The notes below the pieces were generated by a model. It had not been told where the DNA came from and did no database searches. It saw only the letters and a program-made list of their open reading frames with translations. A program made the position numbers and the translations under genes. From Terriglobia bacterium (GTDB lineage Bacteria > Acidobacteriota > Terriglobia > Terriglobales > Acidobacteriaceae), in the NCBI GenBank assembly GCA_020073565.1, contig JAIQEY010000030.1, positions 1-64,000 on the forward strand: a stretch of 64,000 nucleotides of DNA, in the 5' to 3' direction. Shown in pieces: positions 24,923 through 32,714 of this stretch; within the stretch, counting starts at the first letter, position 1, and each line of letters opens with the position of its first letter.

Positions 24923-25405
24923 ATGGCATTTCTCCGTTTCCTCATGCTGCTCTCGTTAGTAGTCTGGCTCGGGGGCCTGATTTTTCTCGCGTTCGTCGAA
25001 GCGCCCACCGCGTTCGCCCCCGGCCTGCTCCCCACCCGCCACATGGCTGGCTCGATCGTCGGCCACTCGCTCGACGTTCTTCACTACATGGCCATCGTCT
25101 CAGGCATCGTCTTCCTCATCGTATCCATGACCTACAGCCGGATGACCGTCGGCACCGCCCGCCCCTTAGCCGGTCGCCACCTATTGATCGCGCTGATGCT
25201 CCTGCTCACCGTGATCTCGCAGTTCGCCATCTCGCCCAAGATGCACGCCATCCGAGCTGAAGCCGGAGTCATCGACAACCTCCCGCCCGACAGCCCGCTG
25301 CGCATGGAGTTCACCCGCCTGCACGTGTGGTCCGAAAAATTCGAGGAAGGGGTGCTGCTGCTCGGCCTGATAGCGCTGTACGCGACCGCCAGCGCTCTCA
25401 AGTGA
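24923..25405 (+). CDS. DUF4149-like membrane protein
   Basis: About 160 residues with four predicted membrane helices: an N-terminal helix (FLRFLMLLSLVVWLGGLIFLAF), one containing YMAIVSGIVFLIVSM, one containing LLIALMLLLTVISQF, and a C-terminal one. The pattern LSLVVWLGGLIF ... HYMAI matches DUF4149-type proteins. I chose ATG 24923 because the family begins there and TATAAT (24910-24915) ends 7 nt before it, consistent with a leaderless transcript. Function unknown. Confidence 0.75.
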   Translation: MAFLRFLMLLSLVVWLGGLIFLAFVEAPTAFAPGLLPTRHMAGSIVGHSLDVLHYMAIVSGIVFLIVSMTYSRMTVGTARPLAGRHLLIALMLLLTVISQFAISPKMHAIRAEAGVIDNLPPDSPLRMEFTRLHVWSEKFEEGVLLLGLIALYATASALK

Positions 25406-25420
25406 AAACGACCCACCCGA

Positions 25421-26308
25421 TTACTTCGCGGTCTTCCTTGGATTGCTCGCTGGCTTGCCCAGGACTTCATCCAGATACGCCAGATATTCCGCGATCAAGT
25501 GGTAGCTGTCGTAATAATCGTTCATCTTGACCGCAGCCAACTGGTCACGCGATGAATGCAGGATCGGCCAGGTTTCCTCGGTGATCGAATGCAGCGTGAT
25601 GCGCGGAATCTGGTACCGCGCAAACGACTCCGAGTCGGCCGTGCCCACTCGGTCCACATTCACCGCCGCGATGGGCAGGCCGCTCGCCGAAGCAACCAAT
25701 GCCAGAGCGTCCAGCAAGGCCTTGTCTGCGTGCGTGGCCCACACTTTGGTCGGACTAAGCCCCAACGAATCCATATTCACCATCGCCTCGATCTGTGTGC
25801 GCTGTTCCGGAGTGAGATGTTCCGCGTAATACCCCGACCCCACCAGGCCCTTTTCTTTCGCCGTGAATCCCACAAAAACAAAGGTATGGTGCCGCGACTG
25901 CCCACTCAGGCTGTACAACAAACTCGGCAGCAGCGAGGCTCCCGTCCAGTTGTCCACCACGCCATCGCGGAACGTGTCCACATGATCAGTGTGCGCGCCC
26001 ACCACAATCACTTCCTGCGTCTCCCCCGGCAGCACGCAGATCACGTTCGGCGGCAGCTTGCGCTGCGGCGTCTCCTCGGAAAGGTTCGGATCTTTGCACC
26101 CAGACTCAACCAACCACTTCCGGATCAGCGCCTCCCGCTCACTGTTCTTGGTCGAAAATGATTTCAGATGCCCCTCAATCACCGAGGGCTCTGCCAGGCG
26201 AAAGCGAACCTGCTCGCTGAATGCGCCCACCGCACAGCCCACGATCATGATGCCTGCGCCCAGCCCTCGCAAGAATCGCCGCCCATCGCGGTTCACACAA
26301 CCAGTCAT
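25421..26308 (-). CDS. M28-family metallopeptidase, exported
   Basis: A 295-residue zinc aminopeptidase. An N-terminal signal or anchor lies around LGAGIMIVGCAVGA. Metal ligands are visible in order: His and Asp in AHTDHVDTF and DGVVDNWTGA, Glu in FVGFTAKEKGLVGS, Asp in VNMDSLGLS, and the late His in PILHSSRDQ. They match the di-zinc site of the M28 (Aps/glutaminyl cyclase-like) family. It should remove N-terminal residues from peptides in the periplasm or outside. It is convergent with the DUF4149-like gene. A glutaminyl cyclase activity cannot be excluded. Confidence 0.85.
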   Translation of the reverse strand: MTGCVNRDGRRFLRGLGAGIMIVGCAVGAFSEQVRFRLAEPSVIEGHLKSFSTKNSEREALIRKWLVESGCKDPNLSEETPQRKLPPNVICVLPGETQEVIVVGAHTDHVDTFRDGVVDNWTGASLLPSLLYSLSGQSRHHTFVFVGFTAKEKGLVGSGYYAEHLTPEQRTQIEAMVNMDSLGLSPTKVWATHADKALLDALALVASASGLPIAAVNVDRVGTADSESFARYQIPRITLHSITEETWPILHSSRDQLAAVKMNDYYDSYHLIAEYLAYLDEVLGKPASNPRKTAK

Positions 26309-26423
26309 AGTTCTGAGGCTAGCATGCCGAGTTCGGCAGCCGCACTCACCGTCCCAATGCGGTGCAATGATTTATTCTGGTACGTACCTGAGCGCTGACA
26401 CCGAACACCTTGAGACCTGATCC

Positions 26424-27509
26424 ATGAAAACCGGCATCATCGGCCTGCCCCAGGTAGGCAAATCTTCCCTGTTCCGCATCTTGACGAAGGCCAATCTCTC
26501 CGAGCACGCCTTCTCGAACCCGCGTGAAGCGCACGTCGGTGTAGCGAAAGTTCCTGATGAGCGCCTCGACAAACTCGCCGCACTCTACAAGCCCAAGAAG
26601 CTCACGCACGCGTCGGTCGAATACGTCGACGTGGGAGCAATCGGACAGGACGCCCTAAAAGAAACCGCCTACATCGGCCATCTCCGCCAGGTGGACGCGC
26701 TCATCCACGTCCTGCGGGCGTTTGAAAATGATGCGATTCCGCACGTCGGTCCCATCGACCCGCTGCGTGACATCAAGAACGTAGAGTTCGACCTGATGGT
26801 CAGCGACCTCGGCCAGATCGAAAAGCGCCTGGAACGCCTCGAAAAAGACTTGAAGAAGATGAAGACATCGGAACTGGAAAAAGAAAACGAACTGCTGATC
26901 AAAGCCAAAGCGCATCTGGAAACCGAAAAGCCGCTGCGCGAAATGGAAATGACTCCCGAAGACAAGAAGCGCATTCGCGGATTCATGTTCCTCAGCGAGA
27001 AGCCGATGCTCTACGTGCTCAACATCGGCGAAAGCACCGAACTTGGCAAAGACCTCGAAGCAGCGGCTGCGAAGTATAAGCTGACCGAAGTAGCCGCGCG
27101 TCCGAATGCCGGAGCCAGCGCCATCTGCGGGAAGGTGGAAGCGGAACTTGCAGAAATGAGCGACGAAGACGCGGCCGAATTCCTAAGCAGCTACGGACTG
27201 ACGGAGAGCGGCCTCTCGCGCCTGATCCGCAAGAGTTACCACCTTCTCGGCCTGATCTCGTTTTTCACCGCCGGCGAAGACGAATGCCGCGCCTGGACGA
27301 TTCCGCTGAACACGCGCGCGCAGAACGGTGCCGGCGCCATTCACTCCGACCTGGAAAAGCATTTCATCCGGGCCGAGACCATTCGCTGGGATCAGTTGTT
27401 AGAAGCGGGCTCGGAAGCCAACGCCCGAGCCAAAGGCACACTGCGACTCGAAGGCAAGGACTACATCGTGCAAGACGGCGATGTCATGCATATCCGGCAC
27501 AGCGGATAG
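26424..27509 (+). CDS. ychF: redox-regulated ATPase YchF (Obg-type)
   Basis: Universal Obg-family nucleotide-binding protein of 361 residues that prefers ATP and associates with ribosomes. G1/P-loop is GLPQVGKSSLF, the switch region YVDVGAIGQDAL is present, and a long coiled coil (DLGQIEKRLERLEKDLKKM) is inserted. The C-terminal TGS domain follows (LISFFTAGEDECRAWTI ... YIVQDGDVMHIRHSG). Length is typical. Standing alone, about 115 nt after the divergent M28 gene start. Confidence 0.95.
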   Translation: MKTGIIGLPQVGKSSLFRILTKANLSEHAFSNPREAHVGVAKVPDERLDKLAALYKPKKLTHASVEYVDVGAIGQDALKETAYIGHLRQVDALIHVLRAFENDAIPHVGPIDPLRDIKNVEFDLMVSDLGQIEKRLERLEKDLKKMKTSELEKENELLIKAKAHLETEKPLREMEMTPEDKKRIRGFMFLSEKPMLYVLNIGESTELGKDLEAAAAKYKLTEVAARPNAGASAICGKVEAELAEMSDEDAAEFLSSYGLTESGLSRLIRKSYHLLGLISFFTAGEDECRAWTIPLNTRAQNGAGAIHSDLEKHFIRAETIRWDQLLEAGSEANARAKGTLRLEGKDYIVQDGDVMHIRHSG

Positions 27510-27612
27510 CGCGCAGTACCAGTACCCTTGAATCGGTACCGAGTAGTCCGACATCGGGGAAGGCTGTGCAGCTTGTGACGGAATCTACTGGGTACCGAAC
27601 TTATATTGAGCC

Positions 27613-28407
27613 TCAGTACCGGCCCTGGTTGGTCCAAAGCCTCACCATTTCCTCGACGGAGAACGGTTCGTCCGGTGCCTGTGCGAATCTTGACTCAAGG
27701 CTGAATGCGTGCATTTCGAGGGGTACGCTGACGTGAGAGCCTACTCGCAAAAAGCCCCGCACGAAAAGCTCGGTGTAGCGTTCGAGCCCTAAAACCTTGA
27801 ACTGCACCGCATGGACCAGCGCGTGAAACAAGCGCCGGTCCGTGATTCCACTGGAGAAGAGCACGACATCTTCAAAGGTCAATGAGGCCATGTGCCCGAG
27901 TTCGGGCAAGTTGGTGAGGCCCACAGCTTTCGCCTCCGCATAGAAGGGTGGCTCGGGAACACGCTGATTTCGCAGTTCGACAATCCGGATCCCTGCCAGC
28001 AGATCCGGGGGGAAGAAAAGCTTCATCCTGGTGCGCTGGTCCTCGCTGAGAAGCACCCCGTGAGGCCGGTACTCCATGCGCTGGTCGTGGAGGTAATGAC
28101 GCACGTATTCGATCGCGGCAACCACTTTCTTTTCCTCCAATGCGGAGGCTCGCGGTGGGGCAATCGGATTCAGATCGGAGACTTGCCGGACAAGATAGCT
28201 GTAGTAATCGTGTAACGCCGTGGCCGACGCCACCGCCTTGCGCAATATGTCCCGCTCGCCATAGCGGGCAACATCGTCTGGCGAAAAACGCAGCCGCAGA
28301 CGGTCGGTCGCGCACTGGGCACTCAGCATCTCCAGCTGGGCATGCCGCAATTCCGCGTTCATCTGCACAATGGCAGCGCGGTCCTCTCGATCACTCCATG
28401 TAAACAT
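27613..28407 (-). CDS. hypothetical protein with degenerate metalloprotease-like HxxxH motif
   Basis: About 264 residues, without signal peptide. The C-terminal half contains LFHALVHAVQFKVLG, which looks like the zinc helix of a gluzincin (HExxH) with the catalytic Glu replaced by Ala. It is followed by PLEMHAFSLESRF, where a third ligand Glu would be expected. The rest is not recognised. I chose ATG 28407 because CAGGAG lies 8 nt before it; a TTG at 28464 adds 19 residues. It diverges from a TetR regulator across an AT-rich, palindrome-bearing region, so it is probably the regulator's target. Confidence 0.65.
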   Translation of the reverse strand: MFTWSDREDRAAIVQMNAELRHAQLEMLSAQCATDRLRLRFSPDDVARYGERDILRKAVASATALHDYYSYLVRQVSDLNPIAPPRASALEEKKVVAAIEYVRHYLHDQRMEYRPHGVLLSEDQRTRMKLFFPPDLLAGIRIVELRNQRVPEPPFYAEAKAVGLTNLPELGHMASLTFEDVVLFSSGITDRRLFHALVHAVQFKVLGLERYTELFVRGFLRVGSHVSVPLEMHAFSLESRFAQAPDEPFSVEEMVRLWTNQGRY

Positions 28408-28464
28408 CTCGGGCACTCCTGAAAACTGAACTCCGCAGGGAGGGCGGGGCAGGGTCACTTCCAA

Positions 28465-28679
28465 CTTTCGCCATACTTTAACATGGTTAGTTTTACATTG
28501 TCAATTTATTTTTGATCGACGCGAAATAAAAATTATCGTTTAAGATGAATACATACATTATATATGGAATATCTCCATACAAAACAACTCTAATTGTTTG
28601 CTTCGTGCATAGAATTATTACCCTTTTGATTTGGTGTTATACACTGTATAATCAACAATAACCAATGAGGTAGAACTAG
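28465..28679. promoter_or_regulatory. AT-rich divergent promoter region with palindromes
   Basis: Distinctly AT-rich compared with neighbours. TTGACA on the minus strand (complement of 28499-28504) can serve the leftward gene. TATGGA-N5-TCCATA (28563-28579) and the perfect TTATACA-C-TGTATAA (28637-28651) are candidate operators. TTGATT (28626-28631) and TATAAT (28647-28652) form the rightward promoter. Confidence 0.65.
28637..28651. promoter_or_regulatory. perfect 15-bp palindrome over the tetR-type promoter
   Basis: TTATACACTGTATAA: 7-bp arms around one base. It overlaps the -10 TATAAT of the TetR-family gene, so binding would block its transcription. Autorepression is inferred. Confidence 0.6.
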
Positions 28680-29237
28680 ATGCCACCTATTCCTGACAAG
28701 CAACTGGAGGAACGCATCGTGACGGCCGCTCGCCAGTTATGGCGGGAGCAGGGTGACAAGGGTCTTACGTTGCGCGCGGTGGCGCGCGCGGCCGGCACGA
28801 CCACGCCTACGGTTTACAAACGATTTCGCAACAAACAGGCAATCCGGATGGCATTGGCGTTGCGCATTCGGGCGGAATTGAATGCCGAGTTGTTCGCGTC
28901 GTCAGGCCTGGAGGAAGTGTTCCGGCGATACTTGGCCTATGCGGAGGCAAATCCGCACGAGTACCAGTTGCTCCGTTTGGTCTGGGCACAGTTCTATACA
29001 CCCGATCTTCCGCGCCCCGGTCGTGCTTGGGTATCGGCGCATATGGCCGCGCGTTTTGGTGGCCGGCCCGAAGATTATGGCCAGCTCGTGGACGCATTGT
29101 TTATGCTCTGCCACGGAACCTCCTCTCTGCTTATTGTGGGGGGAAACACGCCGGCCCACACAGCGATGCGCGAAGCCAGCCTCAAGTTCTGCGATCAAGT
29201 GATCGAGCACATTGAGGTCTTCCGGTCAGACGAGTAG
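28680..29237 (+). CDS. TetR/AcrR-family transcriptional regulator
   Basis: Dimeric DNA-binding repressor of 185 residues. The helix-turn-helix is complete: LEERIVTAARQLWREQGDKG, LTLRAVARAAGTTTPTVYKRF, RNKQAIRMAL. The C-terminal ligand domain is helical (VFRRYLAYAEANPHEYQLLRLVWAQF, LVDALFMLCHGTSSLL). It is divergent from the HALVH-motif protein, and a 15-bp palindrome covers its own promoter, so it most likely controls both genes. The ligand is unknown. Confidence 0.9.
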   Translation: MPPIPDKQLEERIVTAARQLWREQGDKGLTLRAVARAAGTTTPTVYKRFRNKQAIRMALALRIRAELNAELFASSGLEEVFRRYLAYAEANPHEYQLLRLVWAQFYTPDLPRPGRAWVSAHMAARFGGRPEDYGQLVDALFMLCHGTSSLLIVGGNTPAHTAMREASLKFCDQVIEHIEVFRSDE

Positions 29238-29270
29238 CATTGGGAGCGGCAGGGCTGCTGGCGCTCACAC

Positions 29271-30002
29271 CTAACGGACATGCAGGAACCGGTCCAGCAC
29301 AAACATGCTGGCTGCGCCCACAAACACCAGCACGGCCATGCGCACACCCGTTTCTTTGTTGACCTCCGGAATCAGGTCCGACGCCGCCACATAAATCGTC
29401 ACGCCCGCCGACAGCGGCAGCCCAAATCCCACCTGATGCCGGAACACAGCCATCGTCATCACCCCCGCCACCGTGGCCGCTCCCAGCAGCACCGACGCGC
29501 CCCACGCGAACCCACGGCTCCGGCCGCTCGCCAGCATTACGGACGCAATCGTGAAGCCCTCCGGAATCTTGTGCATGAACACTGCTAGAAAGATGATCCA
29601 CCCCAGCCATTCCGACACAATGAACCCCGAAGCAATCGCGATCCCATCAAAGAACGTGTGAATCAACAATCCAATCAGCACCGAGAATCCCGTGTGCGTG
29701 TGGACGAACTCGTCGGCGTGCGTTTCTTCTCCAAAGTGAAAGTGCGGCGTGACGGTGTGCTCGAAGAAATGAATCAGCAGGTATCCGAGCAGGATGAGAA
29801 ACCCGGCCCGGGGCCCGCGCAGCTCAATACTCGCCGGAACCATCTCCACCAGCGAAGTCGCCAGCATGAAGCCCGCGCCCAGCGCGACAAAGTAACGCAG
29901 GTACGATCGCTCCCAGTGCTTCTGCACAATGATCGCGCCGCCAAAAACGTTGGCGCCCGCCGCCGTCAGCCCCAGCAGCACACTGGTCAGAATGGGAGAC
30001 AT
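29271..30002 (-). CDS. ZIP-family divalent metal transporter
   Basis: Inner-membrane metal uptake protein of 243 residues and about eight helices. The metal-site motifs of ZIP transporters are present: LLIHTFFDGIAIASGF (helix IV, His/Asp) and FMHKIPEGFTIASVM (helix V, HxxPEG). A His-rich loop lies between (EHTVTPHFHFGEETHADEFVHTHTG), which may bind zinc or iron. No metal regulator is beside it. It lies 33 nt from the convergent TetR gene. Confidence 0.9.
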   Translation of the reverse strand: MSPILTSVLLGLTAAGANVFGGAIIVQKHWERSYLRYFVALGAGFMLATSLVEMVPASIELRGPRAGFLILLGYLLIHFFEHTVTPHFHFGEETHADEFVHTHTGFSVLIGLLIHTFFDGIAIASGFIVSEWLGWIIFLAVFMHKIPEGFTIASVMLASGRSRGFAWGASVLLGAATVAGVMTMAVFRHQVGFGLPLSAGVTIYVAASDLIPEVNKETGVRMAVLVFVGAASMFVLDRFLHVR

Positions 30003-30054
30003 GAGGGAGAAGAATATCAGGAAATGCGCTGCGGGCCTCGGGCTGCGAGCTGCG

Positions 30055-30150
30055 AGCTAGCCCCGGAGGGGCGGCTGCCAATAGCCCGGCGCTTCAGCGC
30101 CGGGAGAGACAAGGGAGTCTGACGAAGTCCCGGAGGGACGACTGAACCTC
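30055..30150. repeat. cluster of CCCGGAGGG-type palindromic repeats
   Basis: CCCCGGAGGGGCGGCTG, AGCCCGGCGCTTCAGCGCCGGG and GTCCCGGAGGGACG lie end to end between two divergent genes. They are palindromic and look like interspersed non-coding repeats. Confidence 0.65.
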
Positions 30151-30181
30151 TGCCTTTGCTCACCGCTGCTAAGATTCCACC

Positions 30182-30778
30182 ATGCGGACGTGGCTGCAAA
30201 CCATCGGCTGGCTGGCCTGCGTAGTCTATTCCACCGTACCCGCATTCTGGTTCATGATTCATCCCTTCGCCGAGCGGTGGCGAAGGCGGCGCCGATCGCC
30301 CTACCCCGTGCTCTTGCCGCTCTGGATCGCAATGTGGATCGCAACGACCCTGGTCACCCGTCCGTGGCACTACATTGTGCTCTACCAGACACCATGGTCG
30401 TGGACGCCCGCAATTCCATTGTTCGCGGCCGGCATGTTCTTGTATTCGAAGTCAGGCAAGAATTTCACCGCGAAGCAACTCGGAGGCCTGCCCGAAGTCC
30501 ACGGCTCCAACCGCAACCAAAAGCTGATCACGGAAGGCATCCGATCCCGAGTCCGCCATCCTGTGTACCTGGCGCACCTCTGCGAAATGCTCGCCTGGAG
30601 CCTGGGCACGGGCCTCGCCGTGTGTTGGACCCTAACGGCGTTCGCAATCGCCACAGGAAGCGTGATGATCCAAATGGAAGACGTAGAACTGGAACAGCGC
30701 TTCGGCGATTCCTACCGCGCGTACCGCCGCACCGTGCCGGCCGTTCTGCCGCGAGTTTCCCAGACACGCCAGCTATAA
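30182..30778 (+). CDS. isoprenylcysteine carboxyl methyltransferase-like membrane protein
   Basis: Membrane methyltransferase-like protein of 198 residues with several helices. The AdoMet-binding end matches the ICMT/phospholipid methyltransferase group: LITEGIRSRVRHPVYLAHLCEML and EDVELEQRFGDSYRAYRRTVPAVLP. Bacteria rarely prenylate proteins, so the substrate is probably a lipid or other small hydrophobic molecule. TAAGAT (30170-30175) ends 6 nt before ATG 30182, so the transcript may be leaderless. The promoter of the next gene overlaps its stop codon. Confidence 0.82.
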   Translation: MRTWLQTIGWLACVVYSTVPAFWFMIHPFAERWRRRRRSPYPVLLPLWIAMWIATTLVTRPWHYIVLYQTPWSWTPAIPLFAAGMFLYSKSGKNFTAKQLGGLPEVHGSNRNQKLITEGIRSRVRHPVYLAHLCEMLAWSLGTGLAVCWTLTAFAIATGSVMIQMEDVELEQRFGDSYRAYRRTVPAVLPRVSQTRQL

Positions 30779-30779
30779 T
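30774..30779 (+). promoter_or_regulatory. -10 element upstream of the lolC/E permease
   Basis: TATAAT overlapping the TAA stop of the preceding gene, 46 nt before the permease ATG. No good -35 box is seen at 17 nt. Confidence 0.4.
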
Positions 30780-30825
30780 CCGCTGTGGCTGAAAGCTAAC
30801 GACTGAGGGCTGACAGCTGCCTCTC

Positions 30826-32268
30826 ATGCGCTTCGAACTCTTCGTCGCAACCCGCTACCTGCGCGCGAAACGCCGCCAGGCGTTCATCGGCATCATTACA
30901 GCCATCTCTATCGCCGGAGTTGCCGCGGGCGTGGCCTCCCTCATCATTGCCCTCGCGATCAACAACGGATTCCGCCAGGACCTGCAGCAGCGCCTGCTCG
31001 GCTCGACTGCCCACGTAAGCCTGCTGCGGGTCGAAAGTGATGGCATTCGCGATTGGCGGCCGCTGCTCGAGAAGCTATCGACGCAGCCGCACGTCGTGGC
31101 CGCCGCCCCGGCGATCTATGAGCAGGTTCTGATCTCCCGTGGTCCGCGCGCCCGCGGTGCCGTGCTCAAAGGCATGCTCCCGCAGTACGAAAGAAAAGTC
31201 AGCGACCTGCTGAAAACCGTCAGTGTGGGCTCAGCCCAGGCCCTCGACGAGCCCTCCACTGTAGCGCCGGCGCCCCCGCCGGCTGTCCGTGCGGGCACCC
31301 CGCCCGCCGATGGGTCGGATGAAAGCATGGGTCCCACGCCGGCAACGTCAAATTCAAAGGCGGCGGACAAGCCTGCCCCGAGCGAAGCCGAAGGGAGTGT
31401 CCGCCCTACACCTGCAGAATCCCCCGATGACCTCGCATCCGTCCAGCAGCGCCAAGCCGCGATGCCGCCCATCATCCTCGGCAAGGACATGGCCGAACAA
31501 ATCGGCGCTACGGTCGGATCGGTCGTCCTCGTCACCAGCCCGCAAGGCGAACTCACGCCCTTCGGCATGGTGCCAAAATACATTCGCTTCCGTGTCGCCG
31601 GCATCTTCAACTCCGGATTCTTCGACTACGACTCTTCCTGGGCCTTTACGCGACTCTCCGACGCACAGCAACTCTTCGGCCTCGGCGACCTGATCTCCGT
31701 CCTCGAATTCAAGCTCGACGACATCTACCAGGCCAACCCCGTCGCCCGCCAGCTCGAGCAGGCCGCCGATCTTATTTCAGGAAGACACGGCTTTATGGCC
31801 ACCAGTTGGAGTGACCAGAATAAGGCTCTGTTCCGCGCTCTCCGCCTCGAACGCGTCGTTACCTTCATCACCATCGGCCTGATCGTCTTCGTGGCCGCGC
31901 TCAACATCCTGATCTCACTCATCATGATGGTGATGGAAAAAACCAAAGACATCGCCGTTCTCATGTCGCTCGGCACAAAGAAAGCGCAGATTCGCCGCAT
32001 CTTCATCGCACAAGGCGTGCTGATCGGCGTGCTCGGCACCGCCATCGGCCTCGTCCTCGGCTACGCCCTATCCTGGGCCGGAGGCCACTACCACTTCATC
32101 TCCCTCTCGCCCGAGGTCTATTCGATTGACTACGTCCCCTTCGCGCCGCGCGCGACGGATGGCGTGATCGTGGCGCTAGTGTCGATCGGGATTTCCTTTG
32201 TGGCGACGATTTATCCGTCTTGGTCGGCGGCGCGGATACTGCCCGCTGAGGCTCTCAGGTACGAGTAA
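30826..32268 (+). CDS. lipoprotein-releasing ABC transporter permease, LolC/LolE family
   Basis: Permease of 480 residues that, with LolD, extracts lipoproteins from the inner membrane. The N-terminal pattern FELFVATRYLRAKRRQAF and the first helix (GVASLIIALAINNGF) are typical. A large periplasmic domain and three C-terminal helices with the FtsX motif follow (MVMEKTKDIAVLMSLGTKKAQIRRIF). Known LolC/E are about 400-415 residues. The surplus lies at residues ~143-198, a Pro/Ala/Ser-rich stretch encoded by sequences that match intergenic repeats of this genome. The likely partner lolD is 5 kb downstream instead of adjacent. Confidence 0.9.
   Translation: MRFELFVATRYLRAKRRQAFIGIITAISIAGVAAGVASLIIALAINNGFRQDLQQRLLGSTAHVSLLRVESDGIRDWRPLLEKLSTQPHVVAAAPAIYEQVLISRGPRARGAVLKGMLPQYERKVSDLLKTVSVGSAQALDEPSTVAPAPPPAVRAGTPPADGSDESMGPTPATSNSKAADKPAPSEAEGSVRPTPAESPDDLASVQQRQAAMPPIILGKDMAEQIGATVGSVVLVTSPQGELTPFGMVPKYIRFRVAGIFNSGFFDYDSSWAFTRLSDAQQLFGLGDLISVLEFKLDDIYQANPVARQLEQAADLISGRHGFMATSWSDQNKALFRALRLERVVTFITIGLIVFVAALNILISLIMMVMEKTKDIAVLMSLGTKKAQIRRIFIAQGVLIGVLGTAIGLVLGYALSWAGGHYHFISLSPEVYSIDYVPFAPRATDGVIVALVSIGISFVATIYPSWSAARILPAEALRYE
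31261..31300. repeat. intergenic-type repeat inside the lolC/E coding region
   Basis: GTAGCGCCGGCGCCCCCGCC followed by GGCTGTCCGTGCGGGCACCC; almost the intergenic copy at 20291-20330. Read in frame it gives VAPAPPPAVRAGTP. A second repeat-like segment, matching the CCTTCGACTCC family, lies at 31373-31399. Confidence 0.7.
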
Positions 32269-32714
32269 ACGTGCTCTTTACTCCGGGTGTATTAACCAGT
32301 TAGTACGGTGGGTACCCCCCTCCCCCCGGTCTTTTGGAATCATAGAGTTAGGTGGTCAAAACACTCCAAAATCTAGATTCGCAAGGACTTATATGGAAAA
32401 TGTTCCGGAATAAGGACTTACGGTTGTCAAAGAGCGCTGAAAATGGGTTTGGGGCAGCTTCGAGGTCCGTCTTGGGAGACGGGCACACCTCTTCACTGCC
32501 CCATTTCAGAGGAACATTGTCGCACCGGGCGGGGTTAGAAGTCTGTGACTTAGGACACGGATGGGAGTGATGGCAGAAGGCAGGAGTCCGCCCCAGCGAG
32601 GGGCCAAAGGGGTGAGTGGATAGCCGTGTTGACCGCTAAAGGAGCGACTGGAAGTGGTGCGCTGAATAGGACAAAGGCTCGGAGGAAAGGAGCCGATACG
32701 GTTATCTAATCAGC
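32269..32714. other. 446-nt intergenic region with C-rich box and tandem units
   Basis: No gene is supported. It contains a C-rich box (GGTACCCCCCTCCCCCCGG at 32311-32329) and then two tandem units of 29 and ~27 nt (32368-32396 and 32397-32423) that share AAAAT at the start and AAGGACTTA at the same offset (32383-32391, 32412-32420). The remainder looks like unstructured spacer. Confidence 0.6.

Noticed and set aside
32198..32570. Short frames after the lolC/E permease
   Set aside because: They overlap the permease end or the C-rich/tandem-unit region and lack SD and conserved features.
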